The notes under the pieces were generated by a model. That model was not told the DNA's origin. It did not search any database and worked only from the letters and a program-made list of their open reading frames with translations. Positions 8,601-16,171 of a stretch of 64,000 bases of DNA are shown one piece after another. Each line of letters starts with the position of its first letter. The stretch's first letter is position 1. Position numbers and translations under genes: made by a program. The stretch is from Deltaproteobacteria bacterium (GTDB lineage: Bacteria; Bdellovibrionota_C; UBA2361; J135), in assembly GCA_020635175.1 (NCBI GenBank), contig JACKAH010000002.1:62001-126000 (forward strand), in the 5' to 3' direction.

Positions 8601-9383
8601 ATGTTTACAATTCATGAACAACCTTCAAACATTGCTGATCTCAATCAGAGGATTAGTGAATTAACTTCTGAGATTTTTTCTGCTCTAAGCCCAAGGCAGG
8701 AGTCATTAGTCTTTCCAAGAGGGCACTGCTTTATTCCAAATGAGATTCATCAGGGCAAGTTCTATATCGTTAGAGAAGGTTTTCTCTGTTTCCAATTATC
8801 TGATCACACCTTGTTATTTTTTGAGAAGGGAGATGTTATCGGTTGGGGAGATAGTTTGCCCACAGCTTGTAAAATCGTTACCGACTGTGACGTAGTAGTT
8901 GATGAGTTTTCAAAAGTAGATTTTCTTTCTCATATTTCTAATGATGTAGAGTTGTCAGCTAAATGGGCTCAGTTTATTGATATAAATCATAGTCTTTTGT
9001 TCTCTTTCATCGCTGAGAAGTATCGTGATGAATTTGCTGCAGATCCTAAGACAAAGCATTTTAGAGCTGGAGATGTGATTATCCACGAAAAGGAAGCTGC
9101 AGCTGAAGTCTTTACGCTTTTGCACGGTACTGCTGATGTCTTCGTTGATGATGTTCAGGTTGGGGAGGTTTTATCAGGAGAGATCTTTGGTGCAATGGCT
9201 GCCGCTATAAATACCCCGAGATCTGCAACAGTTAAAGCAAGAACAGATTGCTTAGTTGCGGTAGTTGAAAAAGATGATTTCTTAAATTTAGTCAGAACAC
9301 ATCCAAAAACAATTCTAAAGATGTTTGAAGATATGTCGCGAGTTGTAATTTCACAAAATGAAAAGTTAGCCGCTAAGGGATAG
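8601..9383 (+). CDS. Protein with two cyclic-nucleotide-binding-like domains
   Basis: The 260-residue protein has two tandem cNMP-binding-type beta-barrels. The N-terminal one (about 30-115) is degenerate. The C-terminal one (about 150-255) keeps HFRAGDVIIHEKEAA, a GEIFGAMAAAINTPRSATVKA phosphate-binding-cassette-like loop and a following helix. No helix-turn-helix, kinase or channel domain is attached, so it is not a CRP/FNR regulator. It may be a stand-alone cAMP/cGMP sensor or a scaffold. The loop lacks the full Gly-Glu-(Leu/Ile)-(Ala)-Leu-Leu pattern, so nucleotide binding is uncertain. It is followed immediately by GC-rich island 1. Confidence 0.75.
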   Translation: MFTIHEQPSNIADLNQRISELTSEIFSALSPRQESLVFPRGHCFIPNEIHQGKFYIVREGFLCFQLSDHTLLFFEKGDVIGWGDSLPTACKIVTDCDVVVDEFSKVDFLSHISNDVELSAKWAQFIDINHSLLFSFIAEKYRDEFAADPKTKHFRAGDVIIHEKEAAAEVFTLLHGTADVFVDDVQVGEVLSGEIFGAMAAAINTPRSATVKARTDCLVAVVEKDDFLNLVRTHPKTILKMFEDMSRVVISQNEKLAAKG

Positions 9384-9430
9384 TGGCGTTCGAAATATTA
9401 CAGAATTAAAAATCACAAATAATTAGGCTT

Positions 9431-9488
9431 GGCGAGCGGGGGCCAGAGAGGTTTGCCTTAGCAAAAACCTATCTGACCCCCGCCCGCC
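9431..9488 (-). terminator. Long GC-rich hairpin downstream of the HAD-like gene
   Basis: GCGGGGG..AGAGAGGTTTGC pairs with GCAAAAACCTATCT..CCCCCGC around a CTTA loop, and the outer GGCG/CGCC bases extend the stem with a few mismatches. It starts 27 bp after the stop of the minus-strand gene. The U-run expected of a classic intrinsic terminator is absent, so it may be a 3'-end stabiliser or an island boundary. Confidence 0.5.
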
Positions 9489-9515
9489 TGCAGAAGCACT
9501 CCGAGAAGTCGTCGG

Positions 9516-10436
9516 TCAGGCGCTCGCGCCAGCTGTGACGGTATCCGGGTCCGCGTCGGGGATCGGATGCTCGACGCGCAGTCGCTCGACGAGCGGCATC
9601 CAGCTCTCAGCAGGCATGTAGATGATCTCGAAGTAGGTCCTCTTCTTCATGCCATCAGCGTCGCGGCTGAGATGCGCTCCTTGTTCGATCATGTCGGCGA
9701 GGCGACTGAGTTCGGTCGAGAGACGCCTGTCAGTTGCACAGAGCAGGACTCGACCACCGGCTCGCCAGGCCGAGATGACGCCTTCCGCGGTGTTCTCGAA
9801 GCAGAGACCGGGCAGATCTGCTCCCATCTTCTCGCAGGCCATCCGGAACGGTTTTCCGTGAGGCTTGCCGTATCCAGGCGGGATCTGATCGCCAGTGACC
9901 CGATGTGCGTGGAAGCTATCCAGGCCGAAGATCTTGAAGAAGTGACCGAGGTTCGTGCTGTCGGTGTTGGTCACCGTCGTGCTCTCGAACCCAAGCGCGT
10001 GCAGGTGTGCCATCAGTGGCAGAAAGCCATCGACCACTTCGAAGTCACCGCTTTCGCCTGTACGAGCCAGCTCCTCCAGGTGCTCGCTCAGGATCTGCTT
10101 CTTGAGCGCGACCAGCTCCTCGGGTTCGACTCCTTCGAACAGAGCGATCAGCTCCGGTGGCAGGTTGTCCTGTTGATGTCTGATGCGGTGCAGCACCTGA
10201 CGGAAGGCGAGGATCTCCTGCCCCCCGAAACAGGATCCGAGAGTTCGCCACTCGGGTTCGTGAAGACGCTGTCGGATGCGTCGCTCCAGAGCGAGTCTCT
10301 GAAAACGAGCATGGATGTGCTCAGTAGCGACCTGACTTCCGTCGAAGTCCCAGCAACATCGTCTAGGTTGTCTTGCGATCAGGATGCTGCCAGTGAAGTC
10401 AGACAGCGCAAAGATTTGAGGTGTGGGTGTTACCAC
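9516..10436 (-). CDS. HAD-superfamily hydrolase-like protein in GC-rich island
   Basis: This looks like a haloacid-dehalogenase phosphatase or phosphoglucomutase relative. WDFDGSQ gives the nucleophile motif DxD, with Ser where Thr is usual. A helical cap of about 110 residues follows, then TVTNTDS (motif II), GKPHGKPF (motif III lysine) and CFENTAEGVISAWRAGG (motif IV, where the usual second acid is Asn). I chose the GTG at 10436 because GGGAGGG lies about 7 nt upstream; the in-frame ATG at 10493 adds 19 residues without family similarity and directly abuts an inverted repeat. Codon and base use differ sharply from all neighbours. Substrate unknown; motif IV Asn may lower activity. Confidence 0.72.
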   Translation of the reverse strand: MVTPTPQIFALSDFTGSILIARQPRRCCWDFDGSQVATEHIHARFQRLALERRIRQRLHEPEWRTLGSCFGGQEILAFRQVLHRIRHQQDNLPPELIALFEGVEPEELVALKKQILSEHLEELARTGESGDFEVVDGFLPLMAHLHALGFESTTVTNTDSTNLGHFFKIFGLDSFHAHRVTGDQIPPGYGKPHGKPFRMACEKMGADLPGLCFENTAEGVISAWRAGGRVLLCATDRRLSTELSRLADMIEQGAHLSRDADGMKKRTYFEIIYMPAESWMPLVERLRVEHPIPDADPDTVTAGASA

Positions 10437-10498
10437 CTGTAGCCCTCCCGCCAGGTGTAGTGGTTTTGTGATCTCGTCGTTTGACGATTGCATGCAGG

Positions 10499-10551
10499 GG
10501 ACATGCGGCTAGATATCTTGCTTTGGTTAAAAGAGATCTAGTCGCATGTCC
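10499..10551. repeat. Inverted repeat at the right edge of GC-rich island 1
   Basis: Arms 10499-10518 and 10532-10551 match at 18 of 20 positions (GGACATGCG.CTAGAT.TCT) around a 13-bp spacer. It sits immediately upstream of the island gene and at the transition back to AT-rich DNA. It could be a recombination site, a regulator-binding site or a 5'-UTR hairpin. Confidence 0.6.
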
Positions 10552-10785
10552 TAAACTTGCATTTGTGCACTACATGAAAACGGGAGGAGAAAAACCAAAT
10601 ATAAATCTCTAGCCCTCAACTCATATTGATCTTGAAAATTTAGTTGAGGCAATTCAACTACTCAGGCCTACAGATCCAAAGAAACGTTAGCTAATTACTA
10701 ATACATGAGTAAGGTTATTGCAATCATACCACAGGTAGCTGCCTTGGTTGTATTGCATAAAATTCTGCAGTATAAAGAGGCTCCT
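10552..10785. other. AT-rich gap between island 1 and manA
   Basis: This stretch returns to the host base composition. A frame ending at the TAG at 10687-10689 reads like the C-terminal end of a protein (about 24 sensible codons after an in-frame TAG at 10615), so a gene relic may lie here. A 7-bp inverted repeat TAGTTGA/TCAACTA occupies 10641-10660. The manA promoter candidate is at its right end. Confidence 0.35.
10748..10776 (+). promoter_or_regulatory. Candidate promoter for manA
   Basis: TTGTAT (10748-10753) and TATAAA (10771-10776) are separated by exactly 17 bp. The ATG at 10786 follows closely, with AGAGG in between, so the 5' leader would be very short. Confidence 0.45.
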
Positions 10786-12105
10786 ATGGAATGCGGTATC
10801 GACGAGTCTGATGGTTTAGATGATCAAGGATTGCCACTTAGTGGCGCTGACGATAGTGGTGTCTCAGGAGATTTGGAAATTGTTGCAGAAACTAGGAGAG
10901 AACTAGTGATTGACCATCCCCTTGCATTAACTGGAGTTTTACAGACCTACGGTTGGGGAAAGATAGGTGAGCTCTCAAAAGCAGCTCAACTGCACGGTGA
11001 ATTCGATCAGGGAACACCTTACGCTGAGCTTTGGTTGGGGGTTCATCCAAATGGCCAAGCTATCACCACTCTGAATGGCCAGACTACAAACTTTGCAGAT
11101 ATCTGTGCAGCATCCCCTACACAAATTTTAGGTCCTCAAGTTCAAGAATTATACGGAGAGCTTCCGTTCCTCTTTAAAGTCTTAAGCATTGGACAACCAC
11201 TTTCAATTCAGGCCCATCCCGACCCCGAGCTTGCTAAAGTTTTACATGCGGCTGATCCAGATCATTATCCCGATGATAGACACAAGCCTGAGATAGCGAT
11301 TGCAATTACGTATCTAGAGTATCTACGTGGTTTTAGATCTATCTCAGAAATTTCGGAGAATTTTAAAAGGAGAGAACCCTTAAAAAAACTTTTAGGGCCA
11401 GATCTAGCACAACGTCTCCAAGATTATGCGAATCATGATTCAGAGCAACTTCTAAGAGATGTTTATCAAGCAGTTATGCGAGCTGATGCTGATCTTTTAG
11501 AAACAGTAACTACTGAAATGCTAAGCGCTATAGACGTTGAAGGCGAGGTATCACGCGAAGATGAATGGTTTAAAACTCTAGCTGAAGATTACCCAAAAGG
11601 TGATGTCGGTATGATTAGCTTTTATCTGCTAAATCTTGGGCGGATTGAAAAGGGTCAGGCTATCTTCACTGGTCCTGGTATCCCGCATGCTTATCTTGCT
11701 GGAGATATTGTCGAGGTGATGTCGAACTCTGATAATACTGTAAGAGGTGGCATTACTCCTAAGTTTATCGATGTTGAAAACCTCTTATCAATGCTGACCT
11801 ATGAACAGGGCCAGATGCCTCTCGTTGAGACAACGCCTTTAAGTCAAAGTAAAGGAGTAAGATATGTTACTCCAGCCCCTGAATTTGTAGTCGATTTATT
11901 TGATAATGATTGTATTTCAGAGCAGCATTCAACTAATCAAGGTGTTCAGCTTGTTTTTTGCTTGTCTGGGAGTGCAAATTTAGAAGTGTCTGGATCTGCC
12001 TTTGAGCTAAAGCCTGGAGGCGCTTTAATTATACCAGCATCTTGTCCTGATTATACTTTAACCGTAAATGAAGGATCCATGTTTAGAGTTAGTGTTGCCG
12101 CGTAA
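10786..12105 (+). CDS. manA: Mannose-6-phosphate isomerase, class I
   Basis: The enzyme interconverts mannose 6-phosphate and fructose 6-phosphate. It has the type I zinc site: LSIQAHPDPELA (Gln and His ligands), HKPE (Glu ligand) and GIPHAYLAGDIVEVMSNSDNTVRGGITPK, which is nearly the family signature. The cupin core begins about 40 residues after the chosen start, at HPLALTGVLQTYGWGK; the preceding acidic stretch is not conserved. I chose ATG 10786, which has AGAGG upstream, over ATG 10705, which would add a hydrophobic 27-residue stretch overlapping the likely promoter. It lies 3 bp before a hexokinase gene, so the two form a hexose entry unit. Confidence 0.92.
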   Translation: MECGIDESDGLDDQGLPLSGADDSGVSGDLEIVAETRRELVIDHPLALTGVLQTYGWGKIGELSKAAQLHGEFDQGTPYAELWLGVHPNGQAITTLNGQTTNFADICAASPTQILGPQVQELYGELPFLFKVLSIGQPLSIQAHPDPELAKVLHAADPDHYPDDRHKPEIAIAITYLEYLRGFRSISEISENFKRREPLKKLLGPDLAQRLQDYANHDSEQLLRDVYQAVMRADADLLETVTTEMLSAIDVEGEVSREDEWFKTLAEDYPKGDVGMISFYLLNLGRIEKGQAIFTGPGIPHAYLAGDIVEVMSNSDNTVRGGITPKFIDVENLLSMLTYEQGQMPLVETTPLSQSKGVRYVTPAPEFVVDLFDNDCISEQHSTNQGVQLVFCLSGSANLEVSGSAFELKPGGALIIPASCPDYTLTVNEGSMFRVSVAA

Positions 12106-12108
12106 GTT

Positions 12109-13509
12109 ATGTTTAATCAAATTACCCATCCGTTAGTTCTTAAGTATCTGCCAGCTGCAAAACCTGAAAATTATGATGATCTATTTGATGAGCTGCTCGC
12201 TGCTGCTAAGAGGACTTCAACGGGAGAAGAAGGGCAAAAATTTGCTGCACTTCAAAGTTTTGTGCCGGTGGAGACGAGCGAAGCTCTATCTGAGCAGATC
12301 TTAGTAATTGATGTAGGTGGCACATACGTTCGAGTTGCACTTAGAGCAATTGATGCTGAGGGAAATTGTAATTGGCAAGCTCTGCTTAGGGCTAGAAATT
12401 ATGAACTGATTAAGGAGGATATCTCTGGAACTCTATTTTCTCAGATGAGAGAGTGTGTGGTTCGTCAGGTTATAGATAAGCTTGAGGAACTTTCGATTGA
12501 TAAAGCTTCTATTAGTGGTCTTGGTATAGTTTGGTCAAATGCACTTAATTGCTATGAGCTTAAGGAAAATGGATGCAGAGGTGTCTCTGGTCAAGTTGTA
12601 GGAAAAGATCACGGTAAGTTTTATGTTAAGGGAGAGCCTTGGAATCCAGATCTACATGATGGTGATGATATCGGTCTTGCTTTCTTAGAGACCTTCAAGG
12701 AATTTGGCTTTAAAATGAAAGCCTTTGTGATTTCAAACGATACTATCTTTACTCAAAAAACTGTACCAGAAGCAACTTCAGGTATGGTTGCTTCTACTGG
12801 AACAAACGTGACTTATATTGAGCCAGGAGAGAAGCTGCTTAGAAACTCAGAAGCTGGAAATGCTTTTATAGTTCCAGAAAAATTTCAGCACAAAGCAGAT
12901 CAGATCTCAGAAGATCTTTTTAATATAGAATGTTTTATAGCAGGTCGAGCTATGCAACGTAGGTTTGCTTCTCATTTAGTTTATTTGGCTAAAGAGATTT
13001 GCTCAGATAATTCACAGTCTAAAGAGTTAAGAGGAAGATGTCAGAAGATCTTAGATAGATTATGTAGGGATAATTTTTATCTAACTGCATTTAAAGGTAA
13101 AGACTTAACAGCGCTCGTCTCAAAGGACTTTGAGCGTTTTCTTGAGCTGCGTGAAGACGATGCTGAGTTATATCGTGACGATGAGTTTCTAGAGTTACTA
13201 CGACAAATTGCACTAAATATTGTGCTGCGAGGTGGAACACATGCCGCAATGTTAGCATACGTCTCTGTTTACAATCAGTTAGAGAACGGAGAAGATGGTT
13301 TAGTTATTGCCTTAGACAGTAGTCAAGCACATCTATTACCTTTTTATTATGACGCCTTTAAACAAGAGTTTAATCAGATTCTAAAATCTCGTTGCCCAGG
13401 TAAAGATATATCTGTTGAGCTTATTGATCAGGGTGAAGGTAGGGTGATAACAGTTCCTATGCGCGGTGCTGCTTCTGCAGTAAATGATTTTTTAGCAATG
13501 GGTGCATAA
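12109..13509 (+). CDS. Hexokinase-family sugar kinase (eukaryotic hexokinase type)
   Basis: The 466-residue protein has the hexokinase fold motifs: LVIDVGGTYVRVAL (residues 65-78, phosphate loop), SNDTI (210-214, catalytic Asp), ASTGTNVTYIE (about 229-239) and a late GEGRVITVPMRGAAS adenosine region. Length and motif spacing match the large hexokinase family (PF00349/PF03727), not the ROK or Glk glucokinases usual in bacteria. It should phosphorylate glucose, mannose or fructose with ATP and feed manA (3 bp upstream) and the pentose phosphate genes farther right. Sugar preference cannot be told. Confidence 0.85.
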   Translation: MFNQITHPLVLKYLPAAKPENYDDLFDELLAAAKRTSTGEEGQKFAALQSFVPVETSEALSEQILVIDVGGTYVRVALRAIDAEGNCNWQALLRARNYELIKEDISGTLFSQMRECVVRQVIDKLEELSIDKASISGLGIVWSNALNCYELKENGCRGVSGQVVGKDHGKFYVKGEPWNPDLHDGDDIGLAFLETFKEFGFKMKAFVISNDTIFTQKTVPEATSGMVASTGTNVTYIEPGEKLLRNSEAGNAFIVPEKFQHKADQISEDLFNIECFIAGRAMQRRFASHLVYLAKEICSDNSQSKELRGRCQKILDRLCRDNFYLTAFKGKDLTALVSKDFERFLELREDDAELYRDDEFLELLRQIALNIVLRGGTHAAMLAYVSVYNQLENGEDGLVIALDSSQAHLLPFYYDAFKQEFNQILKSRCPGKDISVELIDQGEGRVITVPMRGAASAVNDFLAMGA

Positions 13510-13511
13510 AA

Positions 13512-13826
13512 GTGATACTTACAAATCTTGAGTCTGTGCCAGGGAGAGTCATAGTTGAACACTACGGCTTAGTGCAAGGTAGTACTATTAGGGCAAAGCA
13601 TATCGGTAGAGATATTGCTGCTGGCATTAAGAATATTTTTGGTGGTGAACTTAGAGGTTACACTGAATTGTTAAATGAATCTCGCGAGCAGTCAATTCAA
13701 CGCATGGTTCAGCAGGCTCATTCGCTCGGAGCTAATGCTATTATTAATGTGCGATTTTCAACCTCTTCAATTACTGCTGGCGCTTCTGAGCTGTTTGTTT
13801 ATGGTACAGCAGTAAGTGTGCAGTAA
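13512..13826 (+). CDS. YbjQ family protein (UPF0145)
   Basis: The 104-residue protein matches the YbjQ family over its whole length: ESVPGRVIVEHYGLVQGSTIRAKHIGRDIAAGIKNIFGGELRGYTELLNESREQSIQRMVQQAHSLGANAI is a textbook pattern in which GGE..Y and GANA are conserved (shown here in separate pieces: GIKNIFGGELRGYTE and SLGANAIINVRF). The family forms small pentameric barrels of unknown role, once predicted to bind metals. It starts with GTG 2 bp after the hexokinase stop and precedes a second YbjQ copy, so the genes are probably one operon. Confidence 0.88.
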   Translation: MILTNLESVPGRVIVEHYGLVQGSTIRAKHIGRDIAAGIKNIFGGELRGYTELLNESREQSIQRMVQQAHSLGANAIINVRFSTSSITAGASELFVYGTAVSVQ

Positions 13827-13829
13827 GCT

Positions 13830-14276
13830 ATGGACTGGAGTGTCGTTTTATTAATCCTAGTCGGATACCTCTCTGGTAAAGCGATTGAGAAAAACCATTT
13901 AAAAAAACTTTCCCTTCAGGAACAGTCATTACGGGACGTGCCGGTACTTTCTACTAGAACTATTTCACCTGAATGGAAAATTACTAGGACACACCTCGTT
14001 TCAGGTTCAACGGTAATCTCGATTGATTATTTTAAACGCTTTGCCGCAGCGATTCGTAACATATTTGGAGGGAACGTTAGATCTTTTGAGCCTGTGCTAG
14101 ATCGAGCCAGAAGAGATGCGTTAGTAAAGATGAGAAGCTCTGCCCGATCGTTAGGGGCCTCTTATGTAATTAACGTACGTATGGAAACTTCTCGAATTGG
14201 TGTCAACAAGCGCGGTAAGGGTGTTGGCTGTGCAGAGGTTCTTGCCTATGGCACAGCAATAATTCTTGAGAAGTAA
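13830..14276 (+). CDS. Membrane-anchored YbjQ-like protein
   Basis: Residues about 50-148 repeat the YbjQ pattern of the preceding gene (AAIRNIFGGNVRSFEPVLDRA, then SLGASYVINVRME and a closing AYGTAI strand). Unlike that copy, it begins with a short hydrophobic segment (DWSVVLLILVGYLSG) that probably anchors it in the inner membrane. It appears to be a paralogue derived by duplication. It lies 3 bp after the first copy and 6 bp before the M48 protease, so a membrane-associated complex is conceivable. Function unknown. Confidence 0.82.
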   Translation: MDWSVVLLILVGYLSGKAIEKNHLKKLSLQEQSLRDVPVLSTRTISPEWKITRTHLVSGSTVISIDYFKRFAAAIRNIFGGNVRSFEPVLDRARRDALVKMRSSARSLGASYVINVRMETSRIGVNKRGKGVGCAEVLAYGTAIILEK

Positions 14277-14282
14277 AATCTG

Positions 14283-15170
14283 ATGAAGATTAACTACACT
14301 GAACCTGATCATAAAGTAAATCAGGGAGCGCCAGAGGGGCTTTCAGGTGTGTTGCTGAATGTTGCATTGATTGCTCTGACAGTCTTTCTCTTTATCTTTG
14401 TTCTTCGTTACACAATTAGTTTGGCTGCACCACATATTCCATTTTCAGTTGAACTTAAGCTTAGAGGAATATTCTCGACTTTTGTCAGCGGATATACACT
14501 AAAAGATTCAGCTGAAGTTGAAGATTATCTCGAAAATCTGGTTGGCGATGTGAAGCGAAATTTTGCTTCTGAAGTTCCAGACGTTAGTGCCACAGCACTC
14601 TGCATAAAAGAGGAGAATGCATTTGCATTACCTGGCGCACAAATCGTGATAACTTCTGGATTGATCAATGAACTTGATTCAGAAGAGGAGCTTCTCTTCG
14701 TCTTGTCACATGAGGTAGGTCATATCGTTCATAGAGATAATATGAAGGGTTTAGGTGAGATGTTGTTGCAGGTAGGGCTGGCAGTTGTTTTAGGACCTTT
14801 TTTGCCTCAAGAGACAGGTTCGGTTTTTTCTAACACAAATATCTGGACCTCAAGGTCTTTCACTAGAGCTCAGGAGTACAAAGCTGATGATTTTGGAGTC
14901 ATGGTGCTAGCAAAGGAAGTCGGCTCCGTTGCAGCAAGTCTTTCCGTTTTTGATAAATTCAACAAGATGGAGGAGAAAATGGGGATTAGAAAGGGCGACT
15001 TGGCACAGTCTCTTTCTGCGACTCATCCACATTCCTTAGATCGAAGTAAGCGGGTAAAATTAGGGGAATTTAAAAATCTACTTACAGAGATTCAGCGTAA
15101 CAGCGCTTCCTTTAGTAACTTTAAGCAAGCTGTTAAAGAAAAATGTGCTCTTCAATTAGCTAAAGACTGA
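14283..15170 (+). CDS. M48-family membrane-associated metalloprotease
   Basis: The 295-residue protein has one transmembrane helix (about residues 22-44) followed by a peptidase domain. LSHEVGHIVHRDN (HExxH at 143-147) supplies two zinc ligands and the catalytic Glu; EYKADDFG (E198) supplies the third ligand. The preceding FALPGAQIVITSGLI block is typical of Ste24/HtpX/BepA relatives. It should act at the envelope in protein quality control. It has no TPR domain, so it is unlike BepA. It follows two YbjQ genes and overlaps the convergent srkA gene by 19 bp. Confidence 0.92.
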   Translation: MKINYTEPDHKVNQGAPEGLSGVLLNVALIALTVFLFIFVLRYTISLAAPHIPFSVELKLRGIFSTFVSGYTLKDSAEVEDYLENLVGDVKRNFASEVPDVSATALCIKEENAFALPGAQIVITSGLINELDSEEELLFVLSHEVGHIVHRDNMKGLGEMLLQVGLAVVLGPFLPQETGSVFSNTNIWTSRSFTRAQEYKADDFGVMVLAKEVGSVAASLSVFDKFNKMEEKMGIRKGDLAQSLSATHPHSLDRSKRVKLGEFKNLLTEIQRNSASFSNFKQAVKEKCALQLAKD

Positions 15171-16171
15171 ATTAGTTTTAGTTGCTCTTTTAGATCAAAT
15201 AGCTGTTCATGCCAGTAGCGACTGGAATTAAAATCGATAAATGTTCTTTTGAAGGCAGGATCTTCCCAGCGTCGAGCAATCCAAGCGCTAAAATGGATGA
15301 AGCGAAGTGCTCTTAGAGGTTCGATTAGTTTAAGAGAGCGATGGTCAAATTCAAACATCTGCTCGTATGCATCAATCAAAATATCTCGTCGTAACTGAGA
15401 CTCCTGATCTCTGCCTGGTACTACCAGCCAGATATCCTGGATGCCTGGACCAACCAACATGTCATCAAAATCCACCCAGAAGGGGCCACTATCACTCCAG
15501 ATTAAATTGCCAAGGTGGCAATCTCCATGTATTCGATGAGTTTTAACTCCATTAAAAAGAGGGGTGCTTTCTTTACAGATCTCTCTAACGGTCAGTTCAT
15601 ATTCAGCTTTGATTTCTGGGAGTAAGAAATTATGTGTTAAAAGATATTCAAGATTTTGAATTCCATATGTTTCTGGGTTTATTCTCAATCGATCTGGCGC
15701 GTCTTTTGCTGCTCCAGTTCCATGCATTCTAGCTAGTAGTCTTCCAACTTGCTCAAGTTGTTGATCGTTGAATTCGTCAGGAGTTCGACCACCCTTTTTG
15801 GGAAAGACAGCAAAAAAGATTCCCGTGCCAGATTCAGTATGAACCGACATGCCTGATTCTAATTTTAGTGGAGCAACAACTGGGATTTCATTTTCAACCA
15901 AGTCAAACAAGAACTGATGCTCTTGTTCTATCTGCTCCCTGCTCCAACGACCAGGACGATAAAATTTTACAATCCGAAATCGCTCGCTTGGTGATTTAAT
16001 CTTGTCAGAGTCAACTTCAACCTCAACCTCATAGACTCTATTTTCCATGCTATTTAAAGCTAGGCAGCGACCAGTGCACTCAAAGCCTAATGCTTCAACG
16101 GCCTCTAGGATTCTTTCTGGTGTTAGATCGTAGAAAAATTGTGTTTCGCCCTCAGGCTGATTCTTCATCAC
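15152..16171 (-). CDS. srkA: Stress response kinase A-like Ser/Thr kinase
   Basis: The 339-residue product matches SrkA (YihE), a kinase of the choline-kinase/APH fold. HGDCHLGNLIW (about 215-225) carries the catalytic Asp and Asn, and VDFDDMLVGPGIQDIWLV (233-250) is the metal-binding segment typical of YihE proteins. The N-terminal FFYDLTPERILEAVEALGFECTGRCLALNSMENRVYEVE, here named by pieces (DLTPERILEAVEALGF and LNSMENRVYEV), is also family-like. It protects cells against stress-induced death in E. coli. Its start overlaps the end of tatC by 20 bp, so it belongs to the apt-tat unit. Confidence 0.9.
   Translation of the reverse strand: MMKNQPEGETQFFYDLTPERILEAVEALGFECTGRCLALNSMENRVYEVEVEVDSDKIKSPSERFRIVKFYRPGRWSREQIEQEHQFLFDLVENEIPVVAPLKLESGMSVHTESGTGIFFAVFPKKGGRTPDEFNDQQLEQVGRLLARMHGTGAAKDAPDRLRINPETYGIQNLEYLLTHNFLLPEIKAEYELTVREICKESTPLFNGVKTHRIHGDCHLGNLIWSDSGPFWVDFDDMLVGPGIQDIWLVVPGRDQESQLRRDILIDAYEQMFEFDHRSLKLIEPLRALRFIHFSAWIARRWEDPAFKRTFIDFNSSRYWHEQLFDLKEQLKLIQSLAN

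Larger units (their letters stand above)
9425..10551. other. GC-rich island 1 (single minus-strand gene framed by inverted repeats)
   Basis: From about 9425 to about 10500 the sequence turns abruptly GC-rich, with C- and G-ending codons in place of the A/T-ending codons of the flanking genes. It carries one gene on the minus strand, a long GC-rich hairpin just after its stop (9431-9488), and a 20-bp-arm inverted repeat at the other edge (10499-10551). It lies in an intergenic gap and interrupts no visible gene. No transposase, integrase or target-site duplication is seen. It may be an imported cassette or foreign DNA joined during assembly. Confidence 0.6.

Noticed and set aside
9567..10442. 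Long plus-strand frame inside GC-rich island 1
   Set aside because: It is a shadow of the minus-strand HAD-like gene; the HAD motifs lie on the minus strand and GC-rich DNA creates long antisense frames.
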